In this document: one piece after another, positions 12,943 to 20,660 of the stretch
Layout of the letters: each line of letters starts with the position of its first letter
Position numbering within the stretch: position 1 is the first letter of the stretch
From: CAYJEQ01 sp964371155
GTDB taxonomy: Bacteria > Bacillota > Clostridia > Oscillospirales > Ruminococcaceae
Length of the DNA: 20,660 bases
Direction: 5' to 3'
Assembly: GCA_964371155.1 (NCBI GenBank)
Contig: CAYJLI010000040.1
Location: 1-20,660, forward strand
Made by a program: the position numbers and the translations under genes
The notes under the pieces: model-generated
What the model saw: the letters and a program-made list of their open reading frames with translations, nothing else
Database searches by the model: none
Told to the model about the DNA's origin: nothing

Positions 12943-15201
12943 TTGAATAATATTACTAAAATTAAAGCCACTCTATTGGGCACACCTACAATTTACCTTG
13001 ATGGCGAGCCCATTAGCTTTTCTCACAACCATGTTGATGCACTTATTTACTACATACTCACCATAAAGAAAGATAATCGTCTTAATATTGCAGATATGAT
13101 GTGGGGAGATAAATACGACGACGAAAAGGCGAACAATAATTTTAGAAATACACTCTATCTCTTAAGGAAAGCGCTCGGCAAGGACATCATAAAAAAAAGC
13201 GGCAGAAGTATTGTTTCACTCAGTGATGAGGTTCAGATAAGCATAGATATAGACGAATTTAAAGAAGATTTATCAGTGCTTGCAGAGCATGACAGCATAG
13301 TCTATCTAAAAGGATTTTATCTAAAGGGCAACACACTCTTTAACAGCTTTGTAACACTTAGAAGGACTGAAATAGAGAGAGAAATATTTAATAAAATAAG
13401 CAAAGAATATGAAAAGCAGGATGCAAATTTAGTTCTTTGCGACAAGCTCTGTGGTATGCTCATAACAGCCGACCCATTTTGTGAAGACTATTATCAGATG
13501 ATGATGAAAATTTATGCGAGGCAAAATAAGTTTAGCGAGGCAGAGTTTTTATATAAGAGCCTCATTGCCACACTTGAAGAAGAGCTTGACACCACACCGA
13601 ATGAAAGCACTACTTCGCTTATGTCAAGCCTTAGGCAAAACCACTCCCAGCAATTAGTATCAAACACAGCTTCGAAACATTTTAATGATTCTCCGGTAAA
13701 GGTAAAGAATGAAAATGAACGTGTGGTTTTAGATATAATGGCTTTAATGCATGGACAGGTGCAGTTTTCGATTTTGCTCAAATTTATGAAAATGGACGAA
13801 GATGAGCTTGTTAGAATTATAGAGAGTTTTCTTTTAGAAGAGTATATTGTGGAAAAGCCTTTAAATGATTTACTGTTTTATAGTTTTACCGACCCCGAGC
13901 TTCGGGATAAAATCATTGAAAGCATGAGCCTTACCAAGAGGAAGAGCTTGCACAGACGCCTTGCAGCTTTTTATGAAGCCGAATTTAATGAGAGTAAGCA
14001 AGAAAAATTCCTGCCAAAACTCGCCTATCACTACTTAAAATGTGGCGACAGAGATAAGTTCTATCATTTTTTGATGAGGTATCTATACCAATATATAAGC
14101 ATCTCATTCGACTTTTTCCCAAATTTAAATAATTATGATGTGACATATGATATAAACACCTATGTCTATAATAAAGAGCAATTAGAGCATCTTTTTGCCC
14201 TTGTAAACGACCATATGCAGGCATATGTAAGCGATGTGGATAAATCGAGCTACAACAAAAACGCCATACGCCTCTTTGCACATATGCTCTCACAATACTA
14301 TGTAAAAGCGCCCGATTATAACCGTGCCGAGAGATATATAAAGCTAATGATACAACTATCTTCAGAGATTACCGATGAGGATGACAGACTAAGCTATATA
14401 CTCGAAGCTTATAAACAGCAAGCATATGTATATTTAAATCTCTATAAACCCCACCCGATGATTGCGCAATGTGATAAAGCACTTGAACTTTGCAAAGAAA
14501 TAAAGCCAACATTAGAAGGCTTTTGGACAAGGCTAAAAGGCATGGCTTACATGCTCCTTGGCAAGTATGAGCAGGCAAATGATATGTTTTTGCAGTCGAT
14601 AGTCATGCATGAAAGTGAAAACACCGATGCGAGATTTGAGATAAACACCTCCACCTCGCTCTCTTGGCTTGGGGAAATTGCAAGGCTGAGATGCGATTAC
14701 AATCTCGCCATTTCCTACTATCACAAGGCACTTAATTTCACCGCTTCGGTGCACAATGTAATAGGCAAGGCGTTTTTATACCTCGGCATGGGGCAGTGCC
14801 TACTCGATAGTGGCGATATTTCCCATGCAAAGAGATATCTAAAATCGGCAGTGGATAATTTTGAGATGCTGCATGTCAAGTGGAAATCTTCGGTGGCATA
14901 CACATATTATGCGAGAATTTTGGTGAGGGAGTATCTTTTTGAAGAGGCGGCGAGATTTGTTAAAAAAGCGATGGTAAACTCCGCCATGCTACAAAGTCCG
15001 CTTGAAAATTGCCTCTGCGCCAAAATGATAGCCGATATAAAAAACAATCACAATGAAAAATACAATAAATTCAGGGATTTAGTATTAGCTTCACTAAATG
15101 AAGAGGATAACTACGAAGAAATCTATGCAGAGAATTTTAAAAAAATTCGCTCAAAATACGAAAAAGACTATCTGAAAAATTTCAAATTCTATCTATCTTA
15201 A
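12943..15201 (+). CDS. SARP/BTAD-type transcriptional regulator with TPR-like repeats
   Basis: This 752-residue protein has an OmpR-like winged helix (about 5-100, with MMWGDKYDDEKANNNFRNTLYLLRKALG), then a bacterial transcriptional activation domain (about 110-215, ending in YQMMMKIYARQNKFSEAEFLYKSL). A linker and a second winged-helix-like segment (about 260-345) follow, then a long run of helical TPR-like repeats (about 440-690, for example YEQANDMFLQSIVMHES and YNLAISYYHKALNFTA). The architecture resembles AfsR-type regulators, but no P-loop or NB-ARC ATPase is present. The frame has an ATG at 12928, but GGAGGG (12930-12935) lies just inside it, so the TTG at 12943 is preferred. It ends 165 bases before the visible lyase sequence, in the same direction, and probably controls that operon. 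The signal it senses is unknown. Confidence 0.8.
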   Translation: MNNITKIKATLLGTPTIYLDGEPISFSHNHVDALIYYILTIKKDNRLNIADMMWGDKYDDEKANNNFRNTLYLLRKALGKDIIKKSGRSIVSLSDEVQISIDIDEFKEDLSVLAEHDSIVYLKGFYLKGNTLFNSFVTLRRTEIEREIFNKISKEYEKQDANLVLCDKLCGMLITADPFCEDYYQMMMKIYARQNKFSEAEFLYKSLIATLEEELDTTPNESTTSLMSSLRQNHSQQLVSNTASKHFNDSPVKVKNENERVVLDIMALMHGQVQFSILLKFMKMDEDELVRIIESFLLEEYIVEKPLNDLLFYSFTDPELRDKIIESMSLTKRKSLHRRLAAFYEAEFNESKQEKFLPKLAYHYLKCGDRDKFYHFLMRYLYQYISISFDFFPNLNNYDVTYDINTYVYNKEQLEHLFALVNDHMQAYVSDVDKSSYNKNAIRLFAHMLSQYYVKAPDYNRAERYIKLMIQLSSEITDEDDRLSYILEAYKQQAYVYLNLYKPHPMIAQCDKALELCKEIKPTLEGFWTRLKGMAYMLLGKYEQANDMFLQSIVMHESENTDARFEINTSTSLSWLGEIARLRCDYNLAISYYHKALNFTASVHNVIGKAFLYLGMGQCLLDSGDISHAKRYLKSAVDNFEMLHVKWKSSVAYTYYARILVREYLFEEAARFVKKAMVNSAMLQSPLENCLCAKMIADIKNNHNEKYNKFRDLVLASLNEEDNYEEIYAENFKKIRSKYEKDYLKNFKFYLS

Positions 15202-15205
15202 GAAA

Positions 15206-15255
15206 ATCACCATTTATTTGATGTTTTTTTGACAGAAATAATGCGAAGTGGTGAT
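15206..15255. promoter_or_regulatory. inverted repeat overlapping the lyase-operon promoter
   Basis: ATCACCATTT (15206-15215) and AAGTGGTGAT (15246-15255) form a 10-bp inverted repeat with one mismatch and a 30-base spacer. The arms flank the -35 hexamer and touch the -10, an arrangement that fits an operator for the neighbouring regulator. Confidence 0.45.
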
Positions 15256-15257
15256 AG
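15229..15257 (+). promoter_or_regulatory. candidate promoter of the lyase-molybdenum hydroxylase operon
   Basis: Perfect TTGACA (15229-15234), a 17-base spacer and a poor -10, TGATAG (15252-15257). A good -35 with a weak -10 suits an activator-dependent promoter. Transcription would begin near 15264, at the edge of the assembly gap. Confidence 0.5.
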
Positions 15258-15266
15258 AATATGAAT

Positions 15267-15366
15267 NNNNNNNNNNNNNNNNNNNNNNNNNNNNNNNNNN
15301 NNNNNNNNNNNNNNNNNNNNNNNNNNNNNNNNNNNNNNNNNNNNNNNNNNNNNNNNNNNNNNNNNN
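15267..15366. other. assembly gap (100 N) inside the 5' end of the lyase gene
   Basis: Exactly 100 N. The coding frame is already open at the first base after the gap, so the start codon and roughly the first 30-40 residues of the lyase are missing or lie just before the gap. Confidence 0.9.
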
Positions 15367-16773
15367 AGAGCGGAAAAAGCTAATGCGGTACTAAACAGAT
15401 ACGCAGAAGAGGGAATAGCTGTTTACGGCACAAACAGAGGCGTGGGCTGGAATAAGGATAGAGCAGTTTACAATGAGCGCTTTGCTGCATACAACCAAAA
15501 TCTACTCCGCTCACATTCACTCGCTGTTGACCCACTTAGCAGTGAAGAAGAAGTGCGTGGCATGATGCTTGTAAGGCTTAATATGGCGCTATATGGATGT
15601 ACGGGGCTTAGCATGGATGTAATAAATATGTACAAGGAATTTCTTAATCGCAAAATTCACCCAATCGTGCCTTCAAGGGGTTCGGTAGGTGAGGCGGACC
15701 TTGCAGTAAATGCGATGATAGGGATGTCCATGATAGGCGAAAATGATGTTGTATTCAAAGGTGAAATTAGGGACAGCGCCGAGGTTATAAAAGAAGAAAA
15801 TCTTCCAAAGATTGTGCTTGGCCCAAAAGACGGACTTGGAATAGTTTCTTCCAATACTCAGTGCTTTGCACGTGCGGCAATGCTTATAAAAGAAGTTAAA
15901 GACCTAATTAAAATAAACAATGTAATTTACAGCTTAGGGCTTGAAGGCCTAAACGGCCAGCTTCAACAGCTTCACGAAGGTGTGGCAAATGCAAAAGGCT
16001 TTAATGAGCAAAACATCTGCTCAAAAGAGTGCATGGAGCTTCTTTCCGGCAGTTTCCTTTTCGATGACGACAAAGGCAAGGCACTGCAAGACCCACTTAG
16101 CTTTAGAGGCACAACTATAATAAACGGTGCGGCACTTGAAGCGGTGCATTTACTTGAAAAGAACCTGCTTTCACAGCTCAATCACTCCGACGATAACCCA
16201 TGCATACTCGTAGACGAAGATTTAGTGCTTGTAAGCAGTAACTACGAGCCGATTGATGTAGTGCTAAAAGTAGAAATGCTAAACATTGCACTAAGCCACA
16301 TTTCTAAAAACTCCTGCCACCGCACATTAAAACTCGCAGACCCATCATTCACGGGGCTTGAGAGATTTTTATCCCCCGATGGCGGAAAGACAGTTATAGG
16401 ATATTCCACAATTCAAAAAACTTTCGCTTCGCTCGATGCAGAAAACCGCTCATTATCAAACCCATCTTCCGCCGACTACATGGCACTTTCAGGATATATA
16501 GAAGACCATTCTACAAACAGCGTGGTAGTTTTAGATAAATCCTTTAAGCTTGTGGATAATATCAGATACATACTCGGAATAGAGCTAATGCATGCCGCAC
16601 AGGCGGTTGATCTTAGAAAAAATTACAAGCTCGGCAAAGGCACTAAGGTGGCATTTGATATGACAAGGGAGATTATCCCATTCTTAAGTGAAGACAGAAA
16701 ATTATCAGTCGATATTAAAAACGCATACGAAATAATTAAATCAAATAAGTTTTTAAAAGCTTTTGAAGTGTAA
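15367..16773 (+). CDS. HAL/PAL-superfamily lyase lacking the MIO triad, ergothionase-like (5' partial)
   Basis: The visible 468 residues align along their length with aromatic amino acid lyases. The catalytic tyrosine motif is AVYGTNRG (Tyr codon 15424-15426). Other matches are the Asn of VSSNT, the carboxylate-binding Arg of QDPLSFRG (16105-16107), SDDNP, and the C-terminal ENRSLSNPSSADYMALSGYIEDH block. Where relatives read GSVGASGDL, with Ala-Ser-Gly cyclising to the MIO cofactor, this protein reads GSVGEADL (15679-15702), so MIO cannot form. Ergothionase, which splits ergothioneine into thiourocanate and trimethylamine, is as I recall a MIO-free member. A betaine or otherwise activated substrate is therefore inferred. 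The start is lost: an ATG at 15261 lies just before the gap, but a promoter would start transcription close to it. The molybdenum hydroxylase genes follow 34 bases downstream. Confidence 0.8.
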   Translation, partial: RAEKANAVLNRYAEEGIAVYGTNRGVGWNKDRAVYNERFAAYNQNLLRSHSLAVDPLSSEEEVRGMMLVRLNMALYGCTGLSMDVINMYKEFLNRKIHPIVPSRGSVGEADLAVNAMIGMSMIGENDVVFKGEIRDSAEVIKEENLPKIVLGPKDGLGIVSSNTQCFARAAMLIKEVKDLIKINNVIYSLGLEGLNGQLQQLHEGVANAKGFNEQNICSKECMELLSGSFLFDDDKGKALQDPLSFRGTTIINGAALEAVHLLEKNLLSQLNHSDDNPCILVDEDLVLVSSNYEPIDVVLKVEMLNIALSHISKNSCHRTLKLADPSFTGLERFLSPDGGKTVIGYSTIQKTFASLDAENRSLSNPSSADYMALSGYIEDHSTNSVVVLDKSFKLVDNIRYILGIELMHAAQAVDLRKNYKLGKGTKVAFDMTREIIPFLSEDRKLSVDIKNAYEIIKSNKFLKAFEV

Positions 16774-16807
16774 GGGTAATTTAATAAAAATATAAGCGAG
16801 GTTTGTT

Positions 16808-17272
16808 ATGAATATTAGTATTAACATAAATGAAGTGGATTACATCTTTGATATTTCCCCAAAAGAAACACTGCTCGATGTAATCAGAGAAAGAGCTGGC
16901 CTTAAAGGCACTAAAAAGGGCTGTGACGGTGGTCACTGCGGTGCTTGCACCGTTATTATGGATGGTGAAACAGTAAACTCTTGCTGTCTTTTAGCTTTTC
17001 AGGCGAATGGCAAAAAAGTAGTAACAATAGAGCACCTCTCCAAAGAAGGTGAACCCCATCCGATACAGCTCGCATTTGTAGAGCAAAATGCAGTTCAGTG
17101 CGGCTTTTGCATACCGGGCATGGTGCTTTCCACCAAGGCACTTTTGGATAAAAACTCAGCTCCAAGCAATGCCGAAATAAAAGAGGCACTCGCTGGAAAT
17201 CTCTGCAGATGCACAGGCTATGAAAAGATAGAAAATGCTGTCCGTGCGGCGGCTAAAGCGGGGGTGAAATAG
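16808..17272 (+). CDS. molybdenum hydroxylase 2Fe-2S subunit
   Basis: This 154-residue protein is the small iron-sulfur subunit of a xanthine dehydrogenase-family enzyme. It passes electrons from the molybdenum centre to the flavin subunit. The N-terminal plant-ferredoxin-type cluster is held by Cys39, Cys44 and Cys47 (GCDGGHCGACTV) plus Cys59. The helical C-terminal domain binds the second cluster through Cys98, Cys101 (QCGFCIPGM), Cys133 and Cys135 (NLCRCTGY). The length is normal for the family. It begins 34 bases after the lyase stop, and its own stop is followed one base later by the GTG of the catalytic subunit, so these genes are co-transcribed. The order small-large-medium differs from many xanthine dehydrogenase operons. 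Confidence 0.93.
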   Translation: MNISININEVDYIFDISPKETLLDVIRERAGLKGTKKGCDGGHCGACTVIMDGETVNSCCLLAFQANGKKVVTIEHLSKEGEPHPIQLAFVEQNAVQCGFCIPGMVLSTKALLDKNSAPSNAEIKEALAGNLCRCTGYEKIENAVRAAAKAGVK

Positions 17273-17273
17273 A

Positions 17274-19544
17274 GTGGAAAATAATTTTAAAGTAGTAAAA
17301 AAATCTCCACCAAGGCATGAAGCACTTAGCAAGGCAATGGGAACTGCGCTCTACACCGACGATATGAAATTTGATAACCTTGCATACGGCTTAGTGGTGC
17401 GCTCACCACATGCCCATGCAAAGGTAATTTCCATGGATAAAGCAGCCGCAATGGCAGTGCAGGGAGTTATAGGGGTAATCAGTGCAGAAGATGTGACCGA
17501 CAGGCTTTTCAACTGCTCGGGAAACCCACCCTCACCCTCACTTGCGCACGATGAAGTAATACTAACAAATCACCCAAAATGTCTGGGCGATAGAGTGGCG
17601 GCAGTGGTGGCTGAAAGCTATGAAGCATGCGTGCTTGCTTCCCGTGCGCTAAATGTGCAGTACGAGGTGCTAAAGCCTAATTTCAGCATAAAAGATGCAC
17701 TCAAAGAAGATGCATATGAACTGCAACCAAATACCACACAGGAGAAAAACATGTTTAAAAACATGGTGTTCTCCGAGGGTGATGTGCAGGAAGGCTTAAA
17801 CAATGCAGAACATGTATTTGAAGGAAGCTTTACCACGAGAGCACAGGCACATGTGGCGCTCGAGCCAACAATCTGCGTATGTGATTACACAGCGGACGGC
17901 AGAGTGACAATTCACTCAAATTCCCAAACCCTATATCAGGAGCGCAGAATTTTAGCGGAAGTTTTAGATATGAATGAAACCGACATAAGAATCATAAAGC
18001 CTGCAATGGGCTCGGGATTTGGAGCAAGACAACAGCTTCACAATCAGCATGTGGGTATAATTTTATCAAAACTTGCAAAGCGTCCTGTGAAAATTTTGCA
18101 CACACGTGAAGAAGAGATGTATGCCACTGCCACAAGGCACGAAACCGAAAGCAATTACAAATTCGGTTTGGATAAAGATGGCATGATTAAGACATTCAAA
18201 GGCGAAAACTTCCTAAACGGCGGCCCATACACCACACATAGTATATTTGTTTCAGCGGCGGCAGGACGAAAGTTCCAATACCATGCTGATAACTACCTAT
18301 ACGAGGGCAAAAGCATAGTGACAAACTCCCCAACAGGTGGAGCGTTTAGAGGTTATGGCAATATACAGTTTAGCTTTGGTAGAGAAGTGATGATGAGCCG
18401 TATTGCTAAGGCATTCGGGGAAGACCCAGTGAAGTTTAGGCTTAAAAACCATCTAAAAGTGGGCGATAGATTTCCAAGTGCCGATTACAGCTTGGACAGT
18501 TGTGAAATAGAAGCCTGTGTAAAGCGTGCGGACGAGATAAAAGAAAAGATAGACAATGAGAACCCACTTGTAAATAACGATAGAATTTCCGAAGCATGGG
18601 GTCATGCATTTGCCTGCCACTCCTCGGGGCCATCAAATAAGGACGGCATGAGCTCGGCTATTATAATGGTAAACACCGACGGCAGTGCTAATCTGCTCAT
18701 CGGCTCGGCTGATATAGGGCAGGGCAGTGAGACAGTAATGAAGCAGATTACTGCTGAAAAATTAGGGCTTAGCTATGAAAAGGTAAATGTGCGTGCGGCA
18801 GATACCGACACCACCCCATACGACACAGGCACATTTGCAAGCGGCCAGACATATGTGTGCGGAAACGCTGTTTCCCTTGCATGTGACGATGTGATAGTAA
18901 AGCTCAAAGCGGCTATAATTCACTACTTCGACCTACCTGAAAACAGTGTTGAGTACGATAATGGCATATTTAGCTATACACATGAGGGAGAAAAGGTAGA
19001 AAAGCATTTCTCCGAAGCAGTAAAAACCGTATACTTTGGTATGCGTGGCTCGGTTATAATCGGAAGCGCAAGCTACAAGGCTAAGAGCAGTCCACCGCCA
19101 TTTGCAGTGTGTTATGCAAAGGTAAGGCACGATAAAATGCTAAACTCCATCAGCATCATAGATGTTATACAGGTTGTGGATGTTGGTACGGCGATAAACC
19201 CCGAAGCGGTAAGAGGACAGGTTGAGGGAGGCATTGCACAGGGAATTGGCTATGCGATGTTTGAAGACCTTGAGATAGATAAAATCTCAAAACGCACATT
19301 CACCACCGACTTACTCCACTACAAAGCGCCACTATCGGTGGATATGCCAAATGTTTATGCAGACATAGTGGATGGTTATGAGCCAAGCGGCCCACTCGGT
19401 GCGAAGAGTGTTGGTGAGCTTACAATTATTGCAGTGGCACCAGCCATTGTTAATGCGATAGAAGTGGCAACGGAGAAAGTTATAGACCATATACCGGTAA
19501 GTAATCTGTTTATGCCAAAATCGCAGGGGAGGCAGAGCATATGA
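17274..19544 (+). CDS. molybdenum hydroxylase catalytic subunit (xanthine dehydrogenase family)
   Basis: This 756-residue subunit binds the molybdopterin cofactor and hydroxylates or dehydroxylates a substrate with water as the oxygen source or product. Family motifs appear in order: GSGFGARQQ (246-254), GAFRGYGNIQ (356-365), IGQGSETVMKQI (481-492), DTGTFASGQTYVCGNAV (517-533) and GAKSVGE (709-715), whose Glu715 is the catalytic base. The residue equivalent to the purine-binding glutamate of bovine xanthine oxidase appears to be Gln, so xanthine is not assured. Arg359 in AFRGYG is kept. The GTG start follows a G-rich ribosome site inside the end of the previous gene. Its stop overlaps the next ATG by four bases. 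Neighbouring genes suggest an aromatic or heteroaromatic substrate linked to the lyase. No accessory gene such as xdhC is in the window. Confidence 0.9.
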   Translation: MENNFKVVKKSPPRHEALSKAMGTALYTDDMKFDNLAYGLVVRSPHAHAKVISMDKAAAMAVQGVIGVISAEDVTDRLFNCSGNPPSPSLAHDEVILTNHPKCLGDRVAAVVAESYEACVLASRALNVQYEVLKPNFSIKDALKEDAYELQPNTTQEKNMFKNMVFSEGDVQEGLNNAEHVFEGSFTTRAQAHVALEPTICVCDYTADGRVTIHSNSQTLYQERRILAEVLDMNETDIRIIKPAMGSGFGARQQLHNQHVGIILSKLAKRPVKILHTREEEMYATATRHETESNYKFGLDKDGMIKTFKGENFLNGGPYTTHSIFVSAAAGRKFQYHADNYLYEGKSIVTNSPTGGAFRGYGNIQFSFGREVMMSRIAKAFGEDPVKFRLKNHLKVGDRFPSADYSLDSCEIEACVKRADEIKEKIDNENPLVNNDRISEAWGHAFACHSSGPSNKDGMSSAIIMVNTDGSANLLIGSADIGQGSETVMKQITAEKLGLSYEKVNVRAADTDTTPYDTGTFASGQTYVCGNAVSLACDDVIVKLKAAIIHYFDLPENSVEYDNGIFSYTHEGEKVEKHFSEAVKTVYFGMRGSVIIGSASYKAKSSPPPFAVCYAKVRHDKMLNSISIIDVIQVVDVGTAINPEAVRGQVEGGIAQGIGYAMFEDLEIDKISKRTFTTDLLHYKAPLSVDMPNVYADIVDGYEPSGPLGAKSVGELTIIAVAPAIVNAIEVATEKVIDHIPVSNLFMPKSQGRQSI

Positions 19545-20512
19545 TAAGAGATTTTAGTTATATATCAGTAGCAAACACAGAAGAAGCGGTAAAACATATC
19601 GGCAAAAGCTATATTGCAGGGGGGACTGATTTAGTGCCACTGCTAAAATATGAAGTAAGGGACTTCGAGGAAATAGTCGATATCTCAAAACTTCTCGAGC
19701 TCAAATACCGAAAAGGCGATGAAAATTCGGTGCTAATAGGTGCTACTGAAACACTTACAAACATAGAAAACTGCGAGGGGATTAATAAGCATTTTCCTGC
19801 ACTTGCATTTTCTGCTAAATGCGTGGCTTCACCCCAGATTAGGAATGTTGCAACAATTGGCGGCAATATCATGCAGGACAGACGCTGTATTTATTTTAAT
19901 CAGAGCTATGAATGGCGTGTGTCAATAGCGAAATGCTTTAAAACAGGTGGCGAAGTTTGCCATCAAGCACCAAAATCACCCACATGTAGGGCGCTTTACT
20001 ACTCCGATGTGGCAACAGCACTTTATGCCTATAATGCGTCAGTTAAAGTGGCGGATAAAGACGGCGAGCGTATTATTCAGCTAAATGAGCTTTTAGAGCG
20101 TCATGGTGAGATAAATGGCACAACTGAGAGTGATAATCTATTTGTAAAAGAGTTCATCATTTCAAAAAATACCCTTTGGAGCAAGTTTATAAAGCTCAGT
20201 GTGAGGGATAGTATTGACTTCCCCACATTCAATGCGGCAGTGAATATATACAGCGAAAATGGGCAGAAAAAGATAAACATTGCCTGCGGTGCGGTAAATA
20301 TGCATCCGATAATGCTAAAAGAAACCTCACAGCTTTTAAATGATAATGCAGGCAATATTGATGCAGTTCTTGAAGAAGCGAAAGAATTAGCGGTAAAAGA
20401 AATACAAAAAAACACCATGGGGCTTCGTGAAGAAGTGATTACCCCCAAGGTGAAAAAGAATAGCTATAATGCGATAGTAGAGCTTATCGAAGAAGCAGTA
20501 AAAGAGTTATAA
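19541..20512 (+). CDS. molybdenum hydroxylase FAD subunit with 4Fe-4S insert (HcrB type)
   Basis: This 323-residue protein is the medium subunit carrying FAD. The FAD-binding loops are YIAGGTDLVPLLK (24-36) and NVATIGGNIMQD (102-113), with QIRNVAT preceding the second. After it comes an insert with Cys116, Cys132, Cys140 and Cys149 in a DRRCIYFNQSYEWR context. The spacing (16, 8, 9) equals that of the cysteines I recall binding the extra 4Fe-4S cluster in the beta subunit of Thauera 4-hydroxybenzoyl-CoA reductase (122, 138, 146, 155). Similar inserts occur in the PaoB subunit of bacterial aldehyde oxidoreductases. The cluster allows exchange with low-potential carriers such as ferredoxin. The ATG overlaps the upstream stop (ATGA), showing coupled translation. 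It appears to be the last gene of the operon, followed by a hairpin. Confidence 0.88.
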   Translation: MIRDFSYISVANTEEAVKHIGKSYIAGGTDLVPLLKYEVRDFEEIVDISKLLELKYRKGDENSVLIGATETLTNIENCEGINKHFPALAFSAKCVASPQIRNVATIGGNIMQDRRCIYFNQSYEWRVSIAKCFKTGGEVCHQAPKSPTCRALYYSDVATALYAYNASVKVADKDGERIIQLNELLERHGEINGTTESDNLFVKEFIISKNTLWSKFIKLSVRDSIDFPTFNAAVNIYSENGQKKINIACGAVNMHPIMLKETSQLLNDNAGNIDAVLEEAKELAVKEIQKNTMGLREEVITPKVKKNSYNAIVELIEEAVKEL

Positions 20513-20605
20513 ATGCTGTGTTAAGCCTATATTAATGGCAAATCACACAAAATCTTTTAATTGCTTATAATGCTCTTTATGTAGCAAAATTACAATAATT
20601 AATAT

Positions 20606-20642
20606 ATGCCATCATCACCGCTGTTTGCGGTAATGATGGCAT
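20606..20642 (+). terminator. hairpin at the end of the operon
   Basis: A 16-bp stem with one C-A mismatch (20606-20621 with 20627-20642) and a 5-base loop, 93 bases after the last stop codon. There is no long T tract on the plus strand, so it may be a weak terminator or serve a minus-strand gene to the right. Confidence 0.5.
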
Positions 20643-20660
20643 CATACTATCAAAAAATCA

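Noticed and set aside
15367..16773. Calling the lyase histidine ammonia-lyase (hutH)
   Set aside because: The Ala-Ser-Gly triad needed for the MIO cofactor is absent and no hutU, hutI or hutG is nearby.

Overview
The window looks like a piece of a draft genome, possibly assembled from a metagenome, from an anaerobic, spore-forming, AT-rich Firmicute of the class Clostridia. An alpha/beta-type small acid-soluble spore protein and a PdaA-type spore-cortex deacetylase point to sporulation. A rubredoxin-rubrerythrin fusion, ferredoxin-like Fe-S proteins and a flavin fumarate-reductase-like lipoprotein point to anaerobic life. Shine-Dalgarno sites are strong and several sigma-A promoters are near consensus. 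Three runs of exactly 100 N (4435-4534, 8860-8959, 15267-15366) are scaffold gaps of unknown true size. No tRNA, rRNA, CRISPR array, insertion sequence or phage gene was seen.

Left third (1-7.5 kb). A minus-strand pair encodes the two subunits of an aconitase-X-type dehydratase. Diverging from it is a lipoprotein with an FMN-binding domain and a flavocytochrome-c-type fumarate reductase domain. Then come a glyoxalase I-like protein lying between two look-alike palindromes, a CcpN-like repressor (helix-turn-helix plus two CBS domains) with no normal start codon, and a DUF362/ferredoxin protein behind a near-perfect promoter.

Middle (7.5-12.9 kb). This part holds scattered single genes, most with their own hairpin terminator: a spore DNA-binding protein, an unrecognised 182-residue protein behind a terminator-like leader hairpin, rubrerythrin, a membrane NERD-domain protein, a 53-residue Asn/His-rich protein, a GNAT acetyltransferase and the PdaA-like lipoprotein. 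A hairpin-rich gene-free stretch of about 590 bases follows.

Right third (12.9-20.6 kb). This is the most interesting part. A BTAD/SARP-type regulator with TPR-like repeats precedes a probable operon of a histidine ammonia-lyase-family enzyme and three subunits of a molybdenum hydroxylase: 2Fe-2S, Mo catalytic, and FAD. The lyase lacks the Ala-Ser-Gly triad that forms the MIO prosthetic group, while keeping the family's Tyr, Asn and Arg active-site positions. The only MIO-free member of this superfamily that I recall is ergothionase, which removes trimethylamine from ergothioneine. The FAD subunit has a four-cysteine insert with the spacing of the extra 4Fe-4S cluster of 4-hydroxybenzoyl-CoA reductase. 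My inference is a regulated anaerobic pathway in which a betaine or unusual amino acid loses its amine and the unsaturated product, or another ring compound, is hydroxylated or dehydroxylated by a low-potential molybdenum enzyme. The substrate cannot be read from the sequence.
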